A stretch of 64,000 bases of DNA, from the NCBI GenBank assembly GCA_963788505.1, contig CAWBGY010000005.1, positions 434,001 through 498,000 of the forward strand. The letters are read 5' to 3'. The DNA comes from JAIQFF01 sp963788505. Its GTDB lineage: Bacteria > Acidobacteriota > Terriglobia > Terriglobales > Acidobacteriaceae. The position numbers and the translations under genes are program-made. Below the pieces are notes generated by a model. It saw only the letters and a program-made list of their open reading frames with translations. It ran no database searches and had not been told where the DNA came from. Of the stretch, positions 28,566 to 36,733 are shown in pieces; position 1 is the first letter of the stretch, and the number at the start of each line of letters is the position of its first letter.

Positions 28566-29566
28566 ATGCCAACACTCGAAAGTCAAGCCCCGCGGCGAAG
28601 CAGAACCCGAACTCAATTTGCTGCTCTCCAAGAGCGTGTTGGAAGAGCCGCTGTGGAAGTCCCTTTTCCGGAACCTCGACGATTTCTTCTTTCCCAAGAA
28701 ACTGCCTCCGCTGGTGCTGACTTCGAAGCCTGTCCCGGTCAAGGACATTTGGGGCTTCTACGATTACAAGAAAAACGGCGTTCTGGGTTCTACCGTCGTG
28801 CATGTCCTGGCAGTGGCGGCCATCATCGGCATCACCCTGCTGGGCCGAAGGGTAGTGCAGCAGATTGTGAAGCCGCACGACACCATCACGCTGGTTTCTC
28901 CCGACGATATTCCTCCCTTGCAGCCATCGAAGACGGCCGCGGGAGGCGGCGGCGGTGGCGGCGATCGCGACAAGTTCCAGGCGCCCAAGGGCAAATTGCC
29001 CAAGCAGTCGATGGAGCAGATCACACCCCCCATGATGGTGGTGAGGAACGACAATCCCAAGCTGACGGCTGAACCGACTGTCGTGATTCCGCCCCAGGTG
29101 AAGTTGGCTCTGAATAACCTGCCCAACCTGGGTGACCCAATGTCGCACCTGCCCTCCGGGCCCGCCATCGAACGGAACCGGTTCGGGCGGTGGCATTGGT
29201 TCAGGCTCGGGCGGCGGCGTGGGCGTGGGCACGGGTCCCGGCGTGGGCGAAGGCCGCGGCGGCGGAGTGGGTGGCGGAGTGTTTCGGGTAGGCGGCGGCG
29301 TCAGCGCCCCCCGAGTGATCTATCAGCCTGATCCGGAATACTCGGAAGAAGCGCGCAAAGCGAAGTACCAGGGCACCTGCGTCCTTTGGCTGGTGGTGGG
29401 GCCGGATGGCAGGCCGCGAGATATTCGCGTGGCCCGCAGCCTGGGACTGGGACTGGACGAGAAGGCCATCGAAGCGGTGAAGACCTGGAAGTTCGAGCCG
29501 GCGATGAAAGACGGAAAGCCGGTAGCGGTACAGATCAACGTGGAAGTCAGCTTCCGCCTGTACTGA
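28566..29566 (+). CDS. TonB-family energy-transducer-like protein, two frame breaks
   Basis: Starts MPTLES at 28566; one extra base near 28584 then gives KPRGEAEPELNLLLSKSVLE. One membrane segment (STVVHVLAVAAIIGITLLG, about residues 75-95) is followed by a Pro/Gly-rich periplasmic region. A second extra base near 29158 (GGGCCC) moves sense into PPSNGTGSGGGIGSGSGGG and then the TonB C-terminal domain (APRVIYQPDPEYSEEARKAK, DEKAIEAVKTWKFEPAMKDG). The tail ends SFRLY at 29566. No ExbB/ExbD genes lie nearby. It could energise outer-membrane receptors or serve another envelope function. A perfect terminator follows. Confidence 0.83.
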
Positions 29567-29584
29567 TTTTAATTTTGGTTGGGA

Positions 29585-29615
29585 AAGCGGCCGCAAATTC
29601 GCGGCCGCTTTTTTT
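29585..29615 (+). terminator. Rho-independent terminator of the TonB-like gene
   Basis: A 10-bp perfect stem AAGCGGCCGC / GCGGCCGCTT with loop AAATTC, followed by T7. It lies 19 nt after the stop codon. Confidence 0.92.
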
Positions 29616-29647
29616 GCGCAAATAGAAAAGCGCTCCAGAACGACCAT

Positions 29648-29848
29648 GTGTCACCCTGAGCGAGTTGAGATCGTCCGCTGGCGGACGATCCCGGCGAGTC
29701 GAAGGGCCTCTAGAGCCGCCATCACTGTTCGGTTCGCGAGCTTTTCTCTGAGCGAAGTTCCTTGGCACGACACCGATCTGGCTACAGGGGTCCTTCGACT
29801 GCGTAGCTGCTTCGCTACGCGAAGCAGCTACTCCGCTCAGGATGACAC
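29648..29848. repeat. CCTGAGCGAAG-type long inverted repeat
   Basis: The left end is GTGTCACCCTGAGCGAGTTG; the right end is CTCCGCTCAGGATGACACC. Inner parts pair as GGGCCTCTAGA / AGGGGTCCTTCGACT-type arms, plus local perfect hairpins (CGTCCGCTGGCGGACG; GCTTCGCTACGCGAAGC). It lies between the TonB-like and murI genes. Family members are also at 12187, 43159, 44875 and 56330. Confidence 0.8.
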
Positions 29849-29867
29849 CTCTTCTCAGAGGGTGACA

Positions 29868-30695
29868 CTACTCTTTCAGTTCTACGTGCTGGACGTCTTC
29901 GATTGGACTTCCCAAAAAGTGCGCACCCATCCGACGGAACTTATCCACTGAATCGGTCACGAAGAATTTCAGGCGAGGCGTTCCGCGGCGTTCCTCTCCG
30001 GAAGGCGCCTTTGGCAGTCCTTGACGGAGTAGCTGGCTGACCACGCGAGCCGTGGAGTCGGCAGAATCGACGATGGTGACGTGGCTGGGGACCGACCGGT
30101 GCAGCAGCGGCTTCAGCAGGGGATAGTGAGTGCAACCCAGCACCAGGACGTCGGCGGACTCGAAGTCGCCGGCGAACGCCTGGTCGAGATAGATGCGGGC
30201 TATCTGTTCGGCGACCGGGTGTTCCGCCCATCCTTCTTCGACCAACGGCACAAATAGTGGGCAAGCCTTCTCCGTGGCGTCGATTCCGCGGGCCTGCAAA
30301 GCCTTCGCATAGGCGTGGCTGCTCACCGTGGCCTCGGTGCCAATTACCACCACTTTGCGGGCCTGGCTGGCGGCCGCGGCACGGGCGGCGCCCGGTTCTA
30401 CGACTCCTACCACGGGAACGCTGGAAGCCTGCGTGATCTGGTCGAGAGCCAAGGCCGTGGCCGTGTTACAGGCGATCACCAGCATCTGGGCGCCGTGTTG
30501 TTCGAGATACTGCACCGCGCCTATGGCGTACCGGGCGACGGTCTCGACCGACTTCGAGCCGTAGGGCAGGCGCGCGGTGTCGCCGAAGTAGATGTAATCA
30601 GCGTCCGGCGCGAGCGCGACCAGTTCCTTGAGAACGGTCAGTCCGCCAAAGCCGGAATCAAATACGCCGATGCAGGGTCGCCGAGCGGTGGCCAT
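29868..30695 (-). CDS. murI: Glutamate racemase
   Basis: Converts L-glutamate to D-glutamate for peptidoglycan, cofactor-independent, cytoplasmic. The 275-aa product carries FDSGFGGLTVLKEL (Asp13-Ser14), GDTARLPYGSKS, catalytic Cys76 in VIACNTATA and catalytic Cys188 in LGCTHYPLLKPLL. All hallmark residues are present and the gene is intact. It reads from ATG 30695 toward the repeat at 29648. The neighbour at 30800 is divergent. Confidence 0.96.
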   Translation of the reverse strand: MATARRPCIGVFDSGFGGLTVLKELVALAPDADYIYFGDTARLPYGSKSVETVARYAIGAVQYLEQHGAQMLVIACNTATALALDQITQASSVPVVGVVEPGAARAAAASQARKVVVIGTEATVSSHAYAKALQARGIDATEKACPLFVPLVEEGWAEHPVAEQIARIYLDQAFAGDFESADVLVLGCTHYPLLKPLLHRSVPSHVTIVDSADSTARVVSQLLRQGLPKAPSGEERRGTPRLKFFVTDSVDKFRRMGAHFLGSPIEDVQHVELKE

Positions 30696-30799
30696 GAATG
30701 TATGCGAAGGAACATCATAATGGGCGCGTTGAGTTTTTGCGTAGACAATCCGTCACAGCATTTAGGATGAGCGGATATCTCAGAGAATGGGAGGAAACG

Positions 30800-31531
30800 A
30801 TGACCCGTTCCACGATTGTGCTACTGCTTACCGTGATCGCGGCGTTTACATCGTCCTGCATGCCGCCAAAGGAAGCTGCGATCACGCAGGGCGATCTCGT
30901 CCGCAACACGCAGGAGATGTTCGACGGCGTCGCTGCCGGTGACCAGGCGCCCTGGCAGAAATACTTCGCCGACGACAGCATGTACTTCGATGAGAAGGGA
31001 AGAGCCATGGACAAGGCTGCCCTGGTGAAAGACGTGACTCCGCTTCCACCGGGCTATTCGGGCAGCATCAAGATCGTGAATCCCAAAAGCAATATCCAGG
31101 GCGACACGGCGATCCTCTCCTACGACTTGAACGAAACCGAGACGATTTTCGGTCAGGACCTCACCGCCCGCTACCACGGGACGGACACCTGGATGTATCG
31201 CAACGGAAAATGGCAGATCGTGGCCGGTCAAATGTTTCGCTACTACGAAGACCCTGCTCCGGGCAAGGCGGACCTGAAGAAATATGGCGAGTACGTGGGA
31301 ACTTACGAACTGGCGCCGGGAGTGACACAGGCGGTCTCCGTCCGCGACGGCGCCTTGTACGCACAGCGCGGGAGCAGACCGGAAGCCGAGCTGGTGCCGG
31401 AATCAACCGACATATTTTTTCGCAAAGGTGTGGAAGGCCGGTGCTTGTTCCGGCGAGCCGACAGCGGCAAGGTCGAAGCCATGATCGATCGTCGGAACAA
31501 TGAGGATGTAGTTTGGAAGAAAATTAAGTAG
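30800..31531 (+). CDS. Putative lipoprotein with SnoaL/DUF4440-like domain
   Basis: A 243-aa exported protein. ATG 30800 follows GGGAGGAAACG and is preferred over an upstream open frame. The signal peptide ends in a lipobox-like TSSC (VIAAFTSSCMPPKEAA), suggesting a lipoprotein. Residues 30-150 resemble an NTF2/SnoaL-like domain (EMFDGVAAGDQAPWQKYFAD, YFDEKGRAMDKAALVKDV, YHGTDTWMYRNGKWQIVAGQ), as in DUF4440. The C-terminal part (EYVGTYELAPGVTQAVSV) looks like a small beta domain. Catalytic activity unknown. Confidence 0.8.
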   Translation: MTRSTIVLLLTVIAAFTSSCMPPKEAAITQGDLVRNTQEMFDGVAAGDQAPWQKYFADDSMYFDEKGRAMDKAALVKDVTPLPPGYSGSIKIVNPKSNIQGDTAILSYDLNETETIFGQDLTARYHGTDTWMYRNGKWQIVAGQMFRYYEDPAPGKADLKKYGEYVGTYELAPGVTQAVSVRDGALYAQRGSRPEAELVPESTDIFFRKGVEGRCLFRRADSGKVEAMIDRRNNEDVVWKKIK

Positions 31532-31561
31532 TTGTACGGATCCGTCAGGCGGCAACCGTTA

Positions 31562-32788
31562 TTACTTGAAGCGCGAGGCTTGGACGCGTTCTTGTCCTTG
31601 CGCTGCCAGGTTGCGTTCACAGCAGGGCCCGGGGGGAATGGGTGCGCCGTGCGGGCAGGTGCGGGGATGGCCGAGGAAGCTGCAGATCTTGTCGGTCGCT
31701 TCGGGCGAGAGAATATGCTCGAACTTGCAGGCCTGCTGTTCGATCTCTGATTCGCTGTCCAGGGCCAGGCTGTCGGTGAAGAGGCGTTCGGCCAGGCGAT
31801 GGCGGCGGATGATGTCGGCGGCGCGCAAACGGCCGCGGGGAGTGAATTCCACGATCATGCTGCCGTCGCCGGTGGAGACGCCCGCAGGCTTGAGCGCATC
31901 GTGGCAGGGGTTCACGAAGGGCTTGTGATTGTGCGTTTCCGGCGGATGGGGCTTCGTAGTGAGCAGGCCCAGGGCCGTCATCTTCTCGACCGCGATGCTG
32001 ACCGGCAACGCGCCGTGAACTTCCATACGCTCGATTTCAGCAATTTCTCCGTGCTCCTCGACCGCCCATAGTTCTTCGAGGACTTCGTCGAACTGCTCTT
32101 CGTCGGCCATGGCGAAAACTTCCTGATCGGCAATCTTGCCGTGGTGCAGTTCGATGCGGCGGTCCGCCAGTCGGGCGACGACGGGATCGTGTGTCACCAT
32201 GACGATGGTGCGTCCCTGGCGGTGCAGTTCGCGCAGCAGGCGCAGGACAATCTCTTCGTTGACCGCGTCCAGATTGCCGGTGGGCTCGTCGGCCAGAACG
32301 ATCTTGGGATCGTTGATCAGGGCGCGCGCGATGCAGACCCGCTGCTGCTCCCCGCCGGAAAGGTGGGCAGGCAGATGCCCGGCGCGGTCCTTCAATCCCA
32401 CATGGGCCAGGGCCGCCAGCGCTTCCTGCTCATCGGTCATGCTGTGAAAGTACTGGGCCAGCATGACGTTTTCGAGCGCGGTGAGGTACGGGATCAGGTG
32501 GAATTGCTGGAAGATGAGACCGACCTTTTCGGCGCGAGCGCGGTTCAAGTCCTGGGCGGAAATCCGGGCGACGTCTTCGCCGTCGAGCCAGATTTCGCCT
32601 GACGTGGGGCGATCCAGGCATCCGATCAGGTTGACCAGGGAGGACTTGCCGGAACCGGACGGGCCCATGATGGCGAGCCACTCGCCAGGTGCAACCTCGA
32701 GAGACACGTCATCCAGCGCACGGATAACGCCGCCATTGGTCTCGGCCCGGGCTGGGTAAAGGCGGCTGACATGTTTGAGCTTGATCAT
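31562..32788 (-). CDS. ABC transporter ATPase fused to a DtxR/MntR-like metal-sensing region
   Basis: A 408-aa protein. ATG 32788 has GGGGAG 7-8 nt upstream and lies 1 nt after the stop of the permease gene, so the two are coupled. Residues 1-225 are a MacB/LolD-type ATPase: Walker A GPSGSGKS 42-49, Q94, signature LSGGEQQR 143-150, Walker B with Glu168, His200. From Met228 the chain continues as a metal-dependent repressor. A winged-helix-like part (229-315) holds a His/Cys-rich loop. The dimerisation/metal domain (316-390: TPRGRLRAADIIRRHRLAER, EHILSPEATD, FLGHPRTCPHGAPIPPG) follows. His330, Glu334, Glu350, Cys354, Glu357 and His358 match the DtxR ligand spacing. It is the last gene of the iron operon. 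The fusion could be functional, or produced by loss of a stop at codon 227. Confidence 0.88.
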   Translation of the reverse strand: MIKLKHVSRLYPARAETNGGVIRALDDVSLEVAPGEWLAIMGPSGSGKSSLVNLIGCLDRPTSGEIWLDGEDVARISAQDLNRARAEKVGLIFQQFHLIPYLTALENVMLAQYFHSMTDEQEALAALAHVGLKDRAGHLPAHLSGGEQQRVCIARALINDPKIVLADEPTGNLDAVNEEIVLRLLRELHRQGRTIVMVTHDPVVARLADRRIELHHGKIADQEVFAMADEEQFDEVLEELWAVEEHGEIAEIERMEVHGALPVSIAVEKMTALGLLTTKPHPPETHNHKPFVNPCHDALKPAGVSTGDGSMIVEFTPRGRLRAADIIRRHRLAERLFTDSLALDSESEIEQQACKFEHILSPEATDKICSFLGHPRTCPHGAPIPPGPCCERNLAAQGQERVQASRFK

Positions 32789-32789
32789 G

Positions 32790-33941
32790 TCATTCTCCCC
32801 TGAGGATGGTAGCAGGTTGAACCCGCCCGAGCAGAGATATCGGCAGGACGGCGGCGATGAGAGCGATGACGATCCCGCCCAGCAGAACAACCGGCAACAC
32901 GCTCAGGCGCGGAGTGACCGGGGCGTGAAAATTGACCCGGCCAATCCAGATCGCCACTCCCACTCCGACGGCAAAGCCTATGGCCGCGCCGATCCCGCCC
33001 AGAATGGCGGCTTCGGCGGCGAAGAAGCCTTGCAACATCCTCCCGGATGCGCCCAGGGCCTTCATGAGGGCAAAGTCGCGGCGGCGATCGGAGACCCAGC
33101 CGGTCAACGTAGAGAGCACACACATTGCGGCGGTGAGAATGATGAGAATGGATGCTACGAGAAGCGTAGAGCGCATCCTGCCCAATACATTGGCCTCGCC
33201 CTCGGTAACCTGGCGTACGGCGTGGACGTCAGCCACGGGAAGGACCTGCCCGAGGCGTTGGATGACGGTGCTCACCTCTTCGGTCGAGCCTGAAGCCGAG
33301 ATCTCAACCGTCGAATACGGGACGTGGGTCCACTCGGTAAAGTCGGCGAGCGATATGTAGATACGACTGTCTTCGGCTGCGCCGGTCTGCAGGGTGCCGG
33401 CCGGATTGAGCCGAATGGTGCGCCCCTGAAAACTGAGGTCGAAGGGCGTTCCCGGTGAACCGGCCACGCTAACGGCGCGCGTGCCCACCAGGGCATCGCG
33501 GGAAGCTTTTGGCCAACCTGTCACGGACCACCAGCTGCCGTCCAACTTTTGGACTTGTTCGATATCCGTCCCGGCAACGACGACCGAATGACCATTAGCG
33601 GTGCGGGCGACGGCGTAGGCGAAAGGGACGGCGATGCCCCCGCTGCCCAAGACTGACCGGACCGTCGCCAGGGTATGGTCCGGCAGGCTCTGGCCGTCGC
33701 GGGCAACTACCACGATGTTGGCGCCGTACTTGCGAAACTCCCGGCGCAGCTTGGCCTGAACGTCGACGTAGAGATTGAGCATGGCGGTGGCCACGGCGGC
33801 AGCCACCAGCATGGCTAGCAGCGCAGAGGCGGCCCGCCCCCGCCGCAGAACAGCCGCACGCACCAGCATGCGCAGGAACATCGAAGTATGGGGCGCGGCC
33901 GTCCGGCGGCGGGCGACGTGGCCCGCGTCTGGCGGGATCAT
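32790..33941 (-). CDS. FtsX/MacB-type ABC permease (second permease)
   Basis: A 383-aa permease. It has one N-terminal membrane segment, a large extracytoplasmic domain (about residues 65-265) and three C-terminal segments (LLVASILIILTAAMCVLSTL, AAIGFAVGVGVAIWIGRV, VVLLGGIVIALIAAVLPISL). FALMKALGASGRML is the coupling-helix region typical of FtsX-like domains. The start overlaps the stop of the previous permease gene by 4 nt (ATGA). It likely pairs with the permease at 33938-35191 and the ATPase downstream. Such pairs in the Cj1661-Cj1663 type of system support iron uptake; what they move is unproven. Confidence 0.88.
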   Translation of the reverse strand: MIPPDAGHVARRRTAAPHTSMFLRMLVRAAVLRRGRAASALLAMLVAAAVATAMLNLYVDVQAKLRREFRKYGANIVVVARDGQSLPDHTLATVRSVLGSGGIAVPFAYAVARTANGHSVVVAGTDIEQVQKLDGSWWSVTGWPKASRDALVGTRAVSVAGSPGTPFDLSFQGRTIRLNPAGTLQTGAAEDSRIYISLADFTEWTHVPYSTVEISASGSTEEVSTVIQRLGQVLPVADVHAVRQVTEGEANVLGRMRSTLLVASILIILTAAMCVLSTLTGWVSDRRRDFALMKALGASGRMLQGFFAAEAAILGGIGAAIGFAVGVGVAIWIGRVNFHAPVTPRLSVLPVVLLGGIVIALIAAVLPISLLGRVQPATILRGE

Positions 33942-35191
33942 GCATCACCTCGCAGCGCGTACACCGGATCAAACTTCACCGCCCGCCGGATGGCTGCAGC
34001 ACTCCCGGCAAAAGTTACGAGCACGGCAATGGTCAGAATGATGGGCAAGAGCACCGGCTGGATGGTGATCTGCGAATCGAAAATAGATTGTCCGATCTGA
34101 CGCGCCAGGAGCGCGCCCCCAACGAAGCCCACGCCTCCGGCCAGCAAGGCCAGCAGCGTAGCTTCGGCAAAAAACAAGACCGCCACCGCCAGGTTACCCG
34201 CGCCTAAAGCTTTCATTAAGCCCACCTCGCTGCGTCGATCCACCACCGCGGTCGCCATCGAAGCGGAAACCGCCAGAGCGGAGGCCAGCAAGGCGGCCAG
34301 GGTAATCAGTAGCATCAGCCCCTGGATGCGGGAAAGTACAGTGCCTTCATTCTGCGCCACCTGGCGAATCTGTTCCGCGTGGGAGTGGGGAATCGCCTCC
34401 TGCAACTGGAATGCGATGGACTGCGCGTAAGGAGAGCAGTACCAGCGGTCGTACATCTCAGGCGACATGCTTTTGGGATCGCGGCGGGCGAAAGCATCTT
34501 CGGGCTTGGTCACGGCGCTGACGTAGATGCGACGCACCGCGCCGGGCTTGCCGAGAATCTGCTGGGCCAGGGAAAGAGGCGCGACGATCTGATCATCCTC
34601 CGGCCCGCCGGTGGAAAGAATGCCCGCAATCCGGCGTGGGTGACCGTCGATTTCAATTTCCTGGCCAGGCGTCCGCTCAAGTCTTGCTGCGACGTGATCA
34701 CCCAGCAGGACGTCCTCCGAGTTATCGTCCGGCCATGCCCCCTGTACTTTCCACCAGGGATGGGTGGTGCGAACGCCGGTGACGAAATCCTGTTTTCCAA
34801 ATACAACGTTCCGGGCAAAGTATGTTCCCAGCAGCGTGAGGTTTCCCGCACTGGTCGTAACATTGACCGGCAGCATGGGGGCGAAACCCACGATGTTGTT
34901 GCGCCAGAACATACCTCTGATTCTGGGCAGATCAGCTTCGTTCAGGTATGCCCCGTCACTGGGTGGCTTCAGGTTCACGCCCCCAATCTCGAGATCCAGC
35001 GTGTCTTCCTGGGGTGTGACGATGAGGTTGGCGCCGTAAGTACGCAACTCGCGGCTGATCTTGTCGCCGATATCAGTGGCAACCGCGATCATGGCCGTGG
35101 CTACGCCCACGCCCAGCATGATGGCAACTCCGGCCAGCAGTTTGCGGCGCTTCTGCCGCCGGAAGGACTCATAAAGTAGGCGTAGGAACAT
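33938..35191 (-). CDS. FtsX/MacB-type ABC permease (first permease)
   Basis: A 417-aa permease beginning MFLRLLYESFRRQKRRKLLA, with one membrane segment, a large outer domain (about residues 45-290) and three C-terminal segments (LMLLITLAALLASALAVSAS, VLFFAEATLLALLAGGVGFV, LLPIILTIAVLVTFAGSAAA). RSEVGLMKALGAGNLAVAV is the coupling helix. The start lies 3 nt after the FTR1 stop with no SD of its own, which points to translational coupling. It is the partner of the next permease and of the ATPase-DtxR protein. Confidence 0.88.
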   Translation of the reverse strand: MFLRLLYESFRRQKRRKLLAGVAIMLGVGVATAMIAVATDIGDKISRELRTYGANLIVTPQEDTLDLEIGGVNLKPPSDGAYLNEADLPRIRGMFWRNNIVGFAPMLPVNVTTSAGNLTLLGTYFARNVVFGKQDFVTGVRTTHPWWKVQGAWPDDNSEDVLLGDHVAARLERTPGQEIEIDGHPRRIAGILSTGGPEDDQIVAPLSLAQQILGKPGAVRRIYVSAVTKPEDAFARRDPKSMSPEMYDRWYCSPYAQSIAFQLQEAIPHSHAEQIRQVAQNEGTVLSRIQGLMLLITLAALLASALAVSASMATAVVDRRSEVGLMKALGAGNLAVAVLFFAEATLLALLAGGVGFVGGALLARQIGQSIFDSQITIQPVLLPIILTIAVLVTFAGSAAAIRRAVKFDPVYALRGDA

Positions 35192-35194
35192 GGG

Positions 35195-36460
35195 TCAGGG
35201 TTTGAAAATATGAGCACCGGCCGCGACGTCGGCCTCGCGGATGATGACCGCATCCGCGGTCTGTTCGGCGCGCAGGGGAATCGGGTTGCAGCCGCCGGTC
35301 ATGCCGACGGACTGCGCATTGATCGGCGCCGCGCAGTTCTTGCAGATGACCCCGTTCGGTCCTTTGTAGAAACCAACGGGGCCGCAAATCTGGCAAGCAT
35401 CGAACACAGTGGCAATTTTGCCGTCCGGCTTCTTGTACAGCCAGAAACGGACCTCCGTACCATTTTCCCTGGCTGAAAAGCGATGAAGGTCGCCGTCCGC
35501 CACCTGCGTGATCGGAATGCTCACCTGTCCGTCATGAAAAGTCACTGCAGTCGCGGGCGACAGGGAACTCACGCTCTTGGCGTAGATGAATTCTGCCGTG
35601 ACCATGAGGATGAACAAGAACGAACTGGCATAGACGGAAACCATCCACAGGCGTTCGCGACGGGCGCTCCACTGCGCCTTGCGCCGCTCGGCGGGAGAGT
35701 CGGGAAGGACAACTGGCTGGCGGCGTTTGACCTCGAGCAGCACCATCAAGGCCGCCAATGCGACGATGGTCACAAAAAAGAACAGGTCATTGCGCACGAT
35801 GGGACCGACCAGAGCCATCTCCCTGCGTGAGGAGGGAAGGACTCCGTTTTCAGAAAGCTCATGGAGTCCGGAGATAATTAACTGGGCCGCCACAAAAAAC
35901 AGAATGGCGGTGGTGACCCGAAAGAACTTCTGCAGATTGACGCGGACGCTGCCCTTAACGAACATCACTCCAAACACAATGGCCACGATCACGCCGGACA
36001 GTGTGCCCAGAAAGCTGAGCAGTTCGGTAGAGTTCAGCGACACCGCTCCCAGGATAAGGACGGTTTCCACGCCCTCGCGCAGGACCATGAGAAAGACAAA
36101 CAGAAACAAGCCGAACCGGGCATTGTGGCCGGCCAGCAGGCCGACTTTGCCTTCGATCTGTCCCTTGAGGGCGCGGCCCGTCTTCATCATGAAAACGATC
36201 ATGGTGATGACGAAGAAGGCGGCGACCAGCATGATCCAGCCTTCGAAAATGTCCTGATTCCACTGGGTGCGCGACAGCAGAATCGCGATCCCGATGCTGC
36301 CCAGAAATGCGGCGATCAGAGCGGTGAAAACAGACTTGCGCAACTCGGGCCGGCCGATCTTCGTGAGATAGGCCAGGGTAATGCCGACGATAAGCGCGGC
36401 TTCGACCCCTTCGCGCAAGGTAACGATGAATGCCTGCAGCATCTTGTGGAAAAGCCTCAC
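35195..36460 (-). CDS. FTR1-family iron permease fused to a DUF2318 Fe-S-like domain
   Basis: A protein of up to 421 aa. Residues 1-240 are a seven-segment FTR1/EfeU iron permease with both REGxE iron motifs (IVTLREGVEAALIVG, FLMVLREGVETVLIL). After another membrane segment (about 278-296) comes a DUF2318-type domain (about 310-400): FDACQICGPVGFYKG, ICKNCAAPINAQSVG, GGCNPIPL. Its five Cys could bind metal or an Fe-S cluster. Start choice is open: GTG 36460 abuts the upstream palindrome, and ATG 36442 (MLQAFIVTLREGVE) fits the family start better. First gene of a four-gene operon. In Campylobacter the two parts are separate genes (Cj1658 and Cj1660). Confidence 0.9.
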   Translation of the reverse strand: MRLFHKMLQAFIVTLREGVEAALIVGITLAYLTKIGRPELRKSVFTALIAAFLGSIGIAILLSRTQWNQDIFEGWIMLVAAFFVITMIVFMMKTGRALKGQIEGKVGLLAGHNARFGLFLFVFLMVLREGVETVLILGAVSLNSTELLSFLGTLSGVIVAIVFGVMFVKGSVRVNLQKFFRVTTAILFFVAAQLIISGLHELSENGVLPSSRREMALVGPIVRNDLFFFVTIVALAALMVLLEVKRRQPVVLPDSPAERRKAQWSARRERLWMVSVYASSFLFILMVTAEFIYAKSVSSLSPATAVTFHDGQVSIPITQVADGDLHRFSARENGTEVRFWLYKKPDGKIATVFDACQICGPVGFYKGPNGVICKNCAAPINAQSVGMTGGCNPIPLRAEQTADAVIIREADVAAGAHIFKP

Positions 36461-36461
36461 T

Positions 36462-36480
36462 ATTGCAACTCAGTTGCAAT
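36462..36480. promoter_or_regulatory. 9-1-9 palindromic operator upstream of the iron operon
   Basis: ATTGCAACTCAGTTGCAAT: arms of 9 bp, perfect, with a single central base. The geometry equals that of Fur and DtxR/IdeR boxes, and TTGCAA half-sites recall Fur/Irr-type sites in some phyla. It ends 2 nt from the GTG at 36460, or 20 nt from the ATG at 36442. Iron control is an inference from gene content. Confidence 0.7.
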
Positions 36481-36505
36481 TACGACCGCGATTGCCACTG
36501 CGCTA

Positions 36506-36535
36506 AGAATAGTCTCCCCCTGGTGCAAGCGTCAA
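36506..36535 (-). promoter_or_regulatory. Candidate promoter of the iron operon
   Basis: On the minus strand TTGACG (36535-36530), 18-nt spacer, TATTCT (36511-36506). The predicted start of transcription, near 36499, would place the palindrome at about +19 to +37. Confidence 0.45.
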
Positions 36536-36570
36536 CGCAGCTCTATCCCGTCGGGCCAATTCGGCAGGCC

Positions 36571-36689
36571 TTCGCGACCTTTGCGGTGCCCTTTGCGTCC
36601 TTTGCGGTTAAGAATTTTGCGTGATTTGCAGCAGGATCAAACCCTCTAACCGCAAAGGGCGCAAAGGGGACCGCAAAGGTCGCAAAGAA
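36571..36689. repeat. CGCAAAGG-type hairpin repeat
   Basis: Left arm GCGACCTTTGCGG ... CCTTTGCGGTTA, right arm TAACCGCAAAGGGCGCAAAG ... CCGCAAAGGTCGC. Arms of about 40 nt surround a 36-nt loop. It lies between the iron operon promoter and the SprT-like gene. Confidence 0.82.
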
Positions 36690-36733
36690 GGCGGTAGGAA
36701 TAAATTCGGATATCGCCGGTTTCCAGGCTGGCG

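Noticed and set aside
20482..29566. Programmed +1 ribosomal frameshifting as the cause of the breaks
   Set aside because: Too many sites with no shared slippery motif, clustered in position and beside homopolymers; sequence error is simpler.
32788..32890. A longer N-terminus of the ABC ATPase-DtxR protein
   Set aside because: The extra 34 codons overlap the permease gene end, are Ser/Cys-rich, and the SD-supported ATG at 32788 gives a standard ATPase start.
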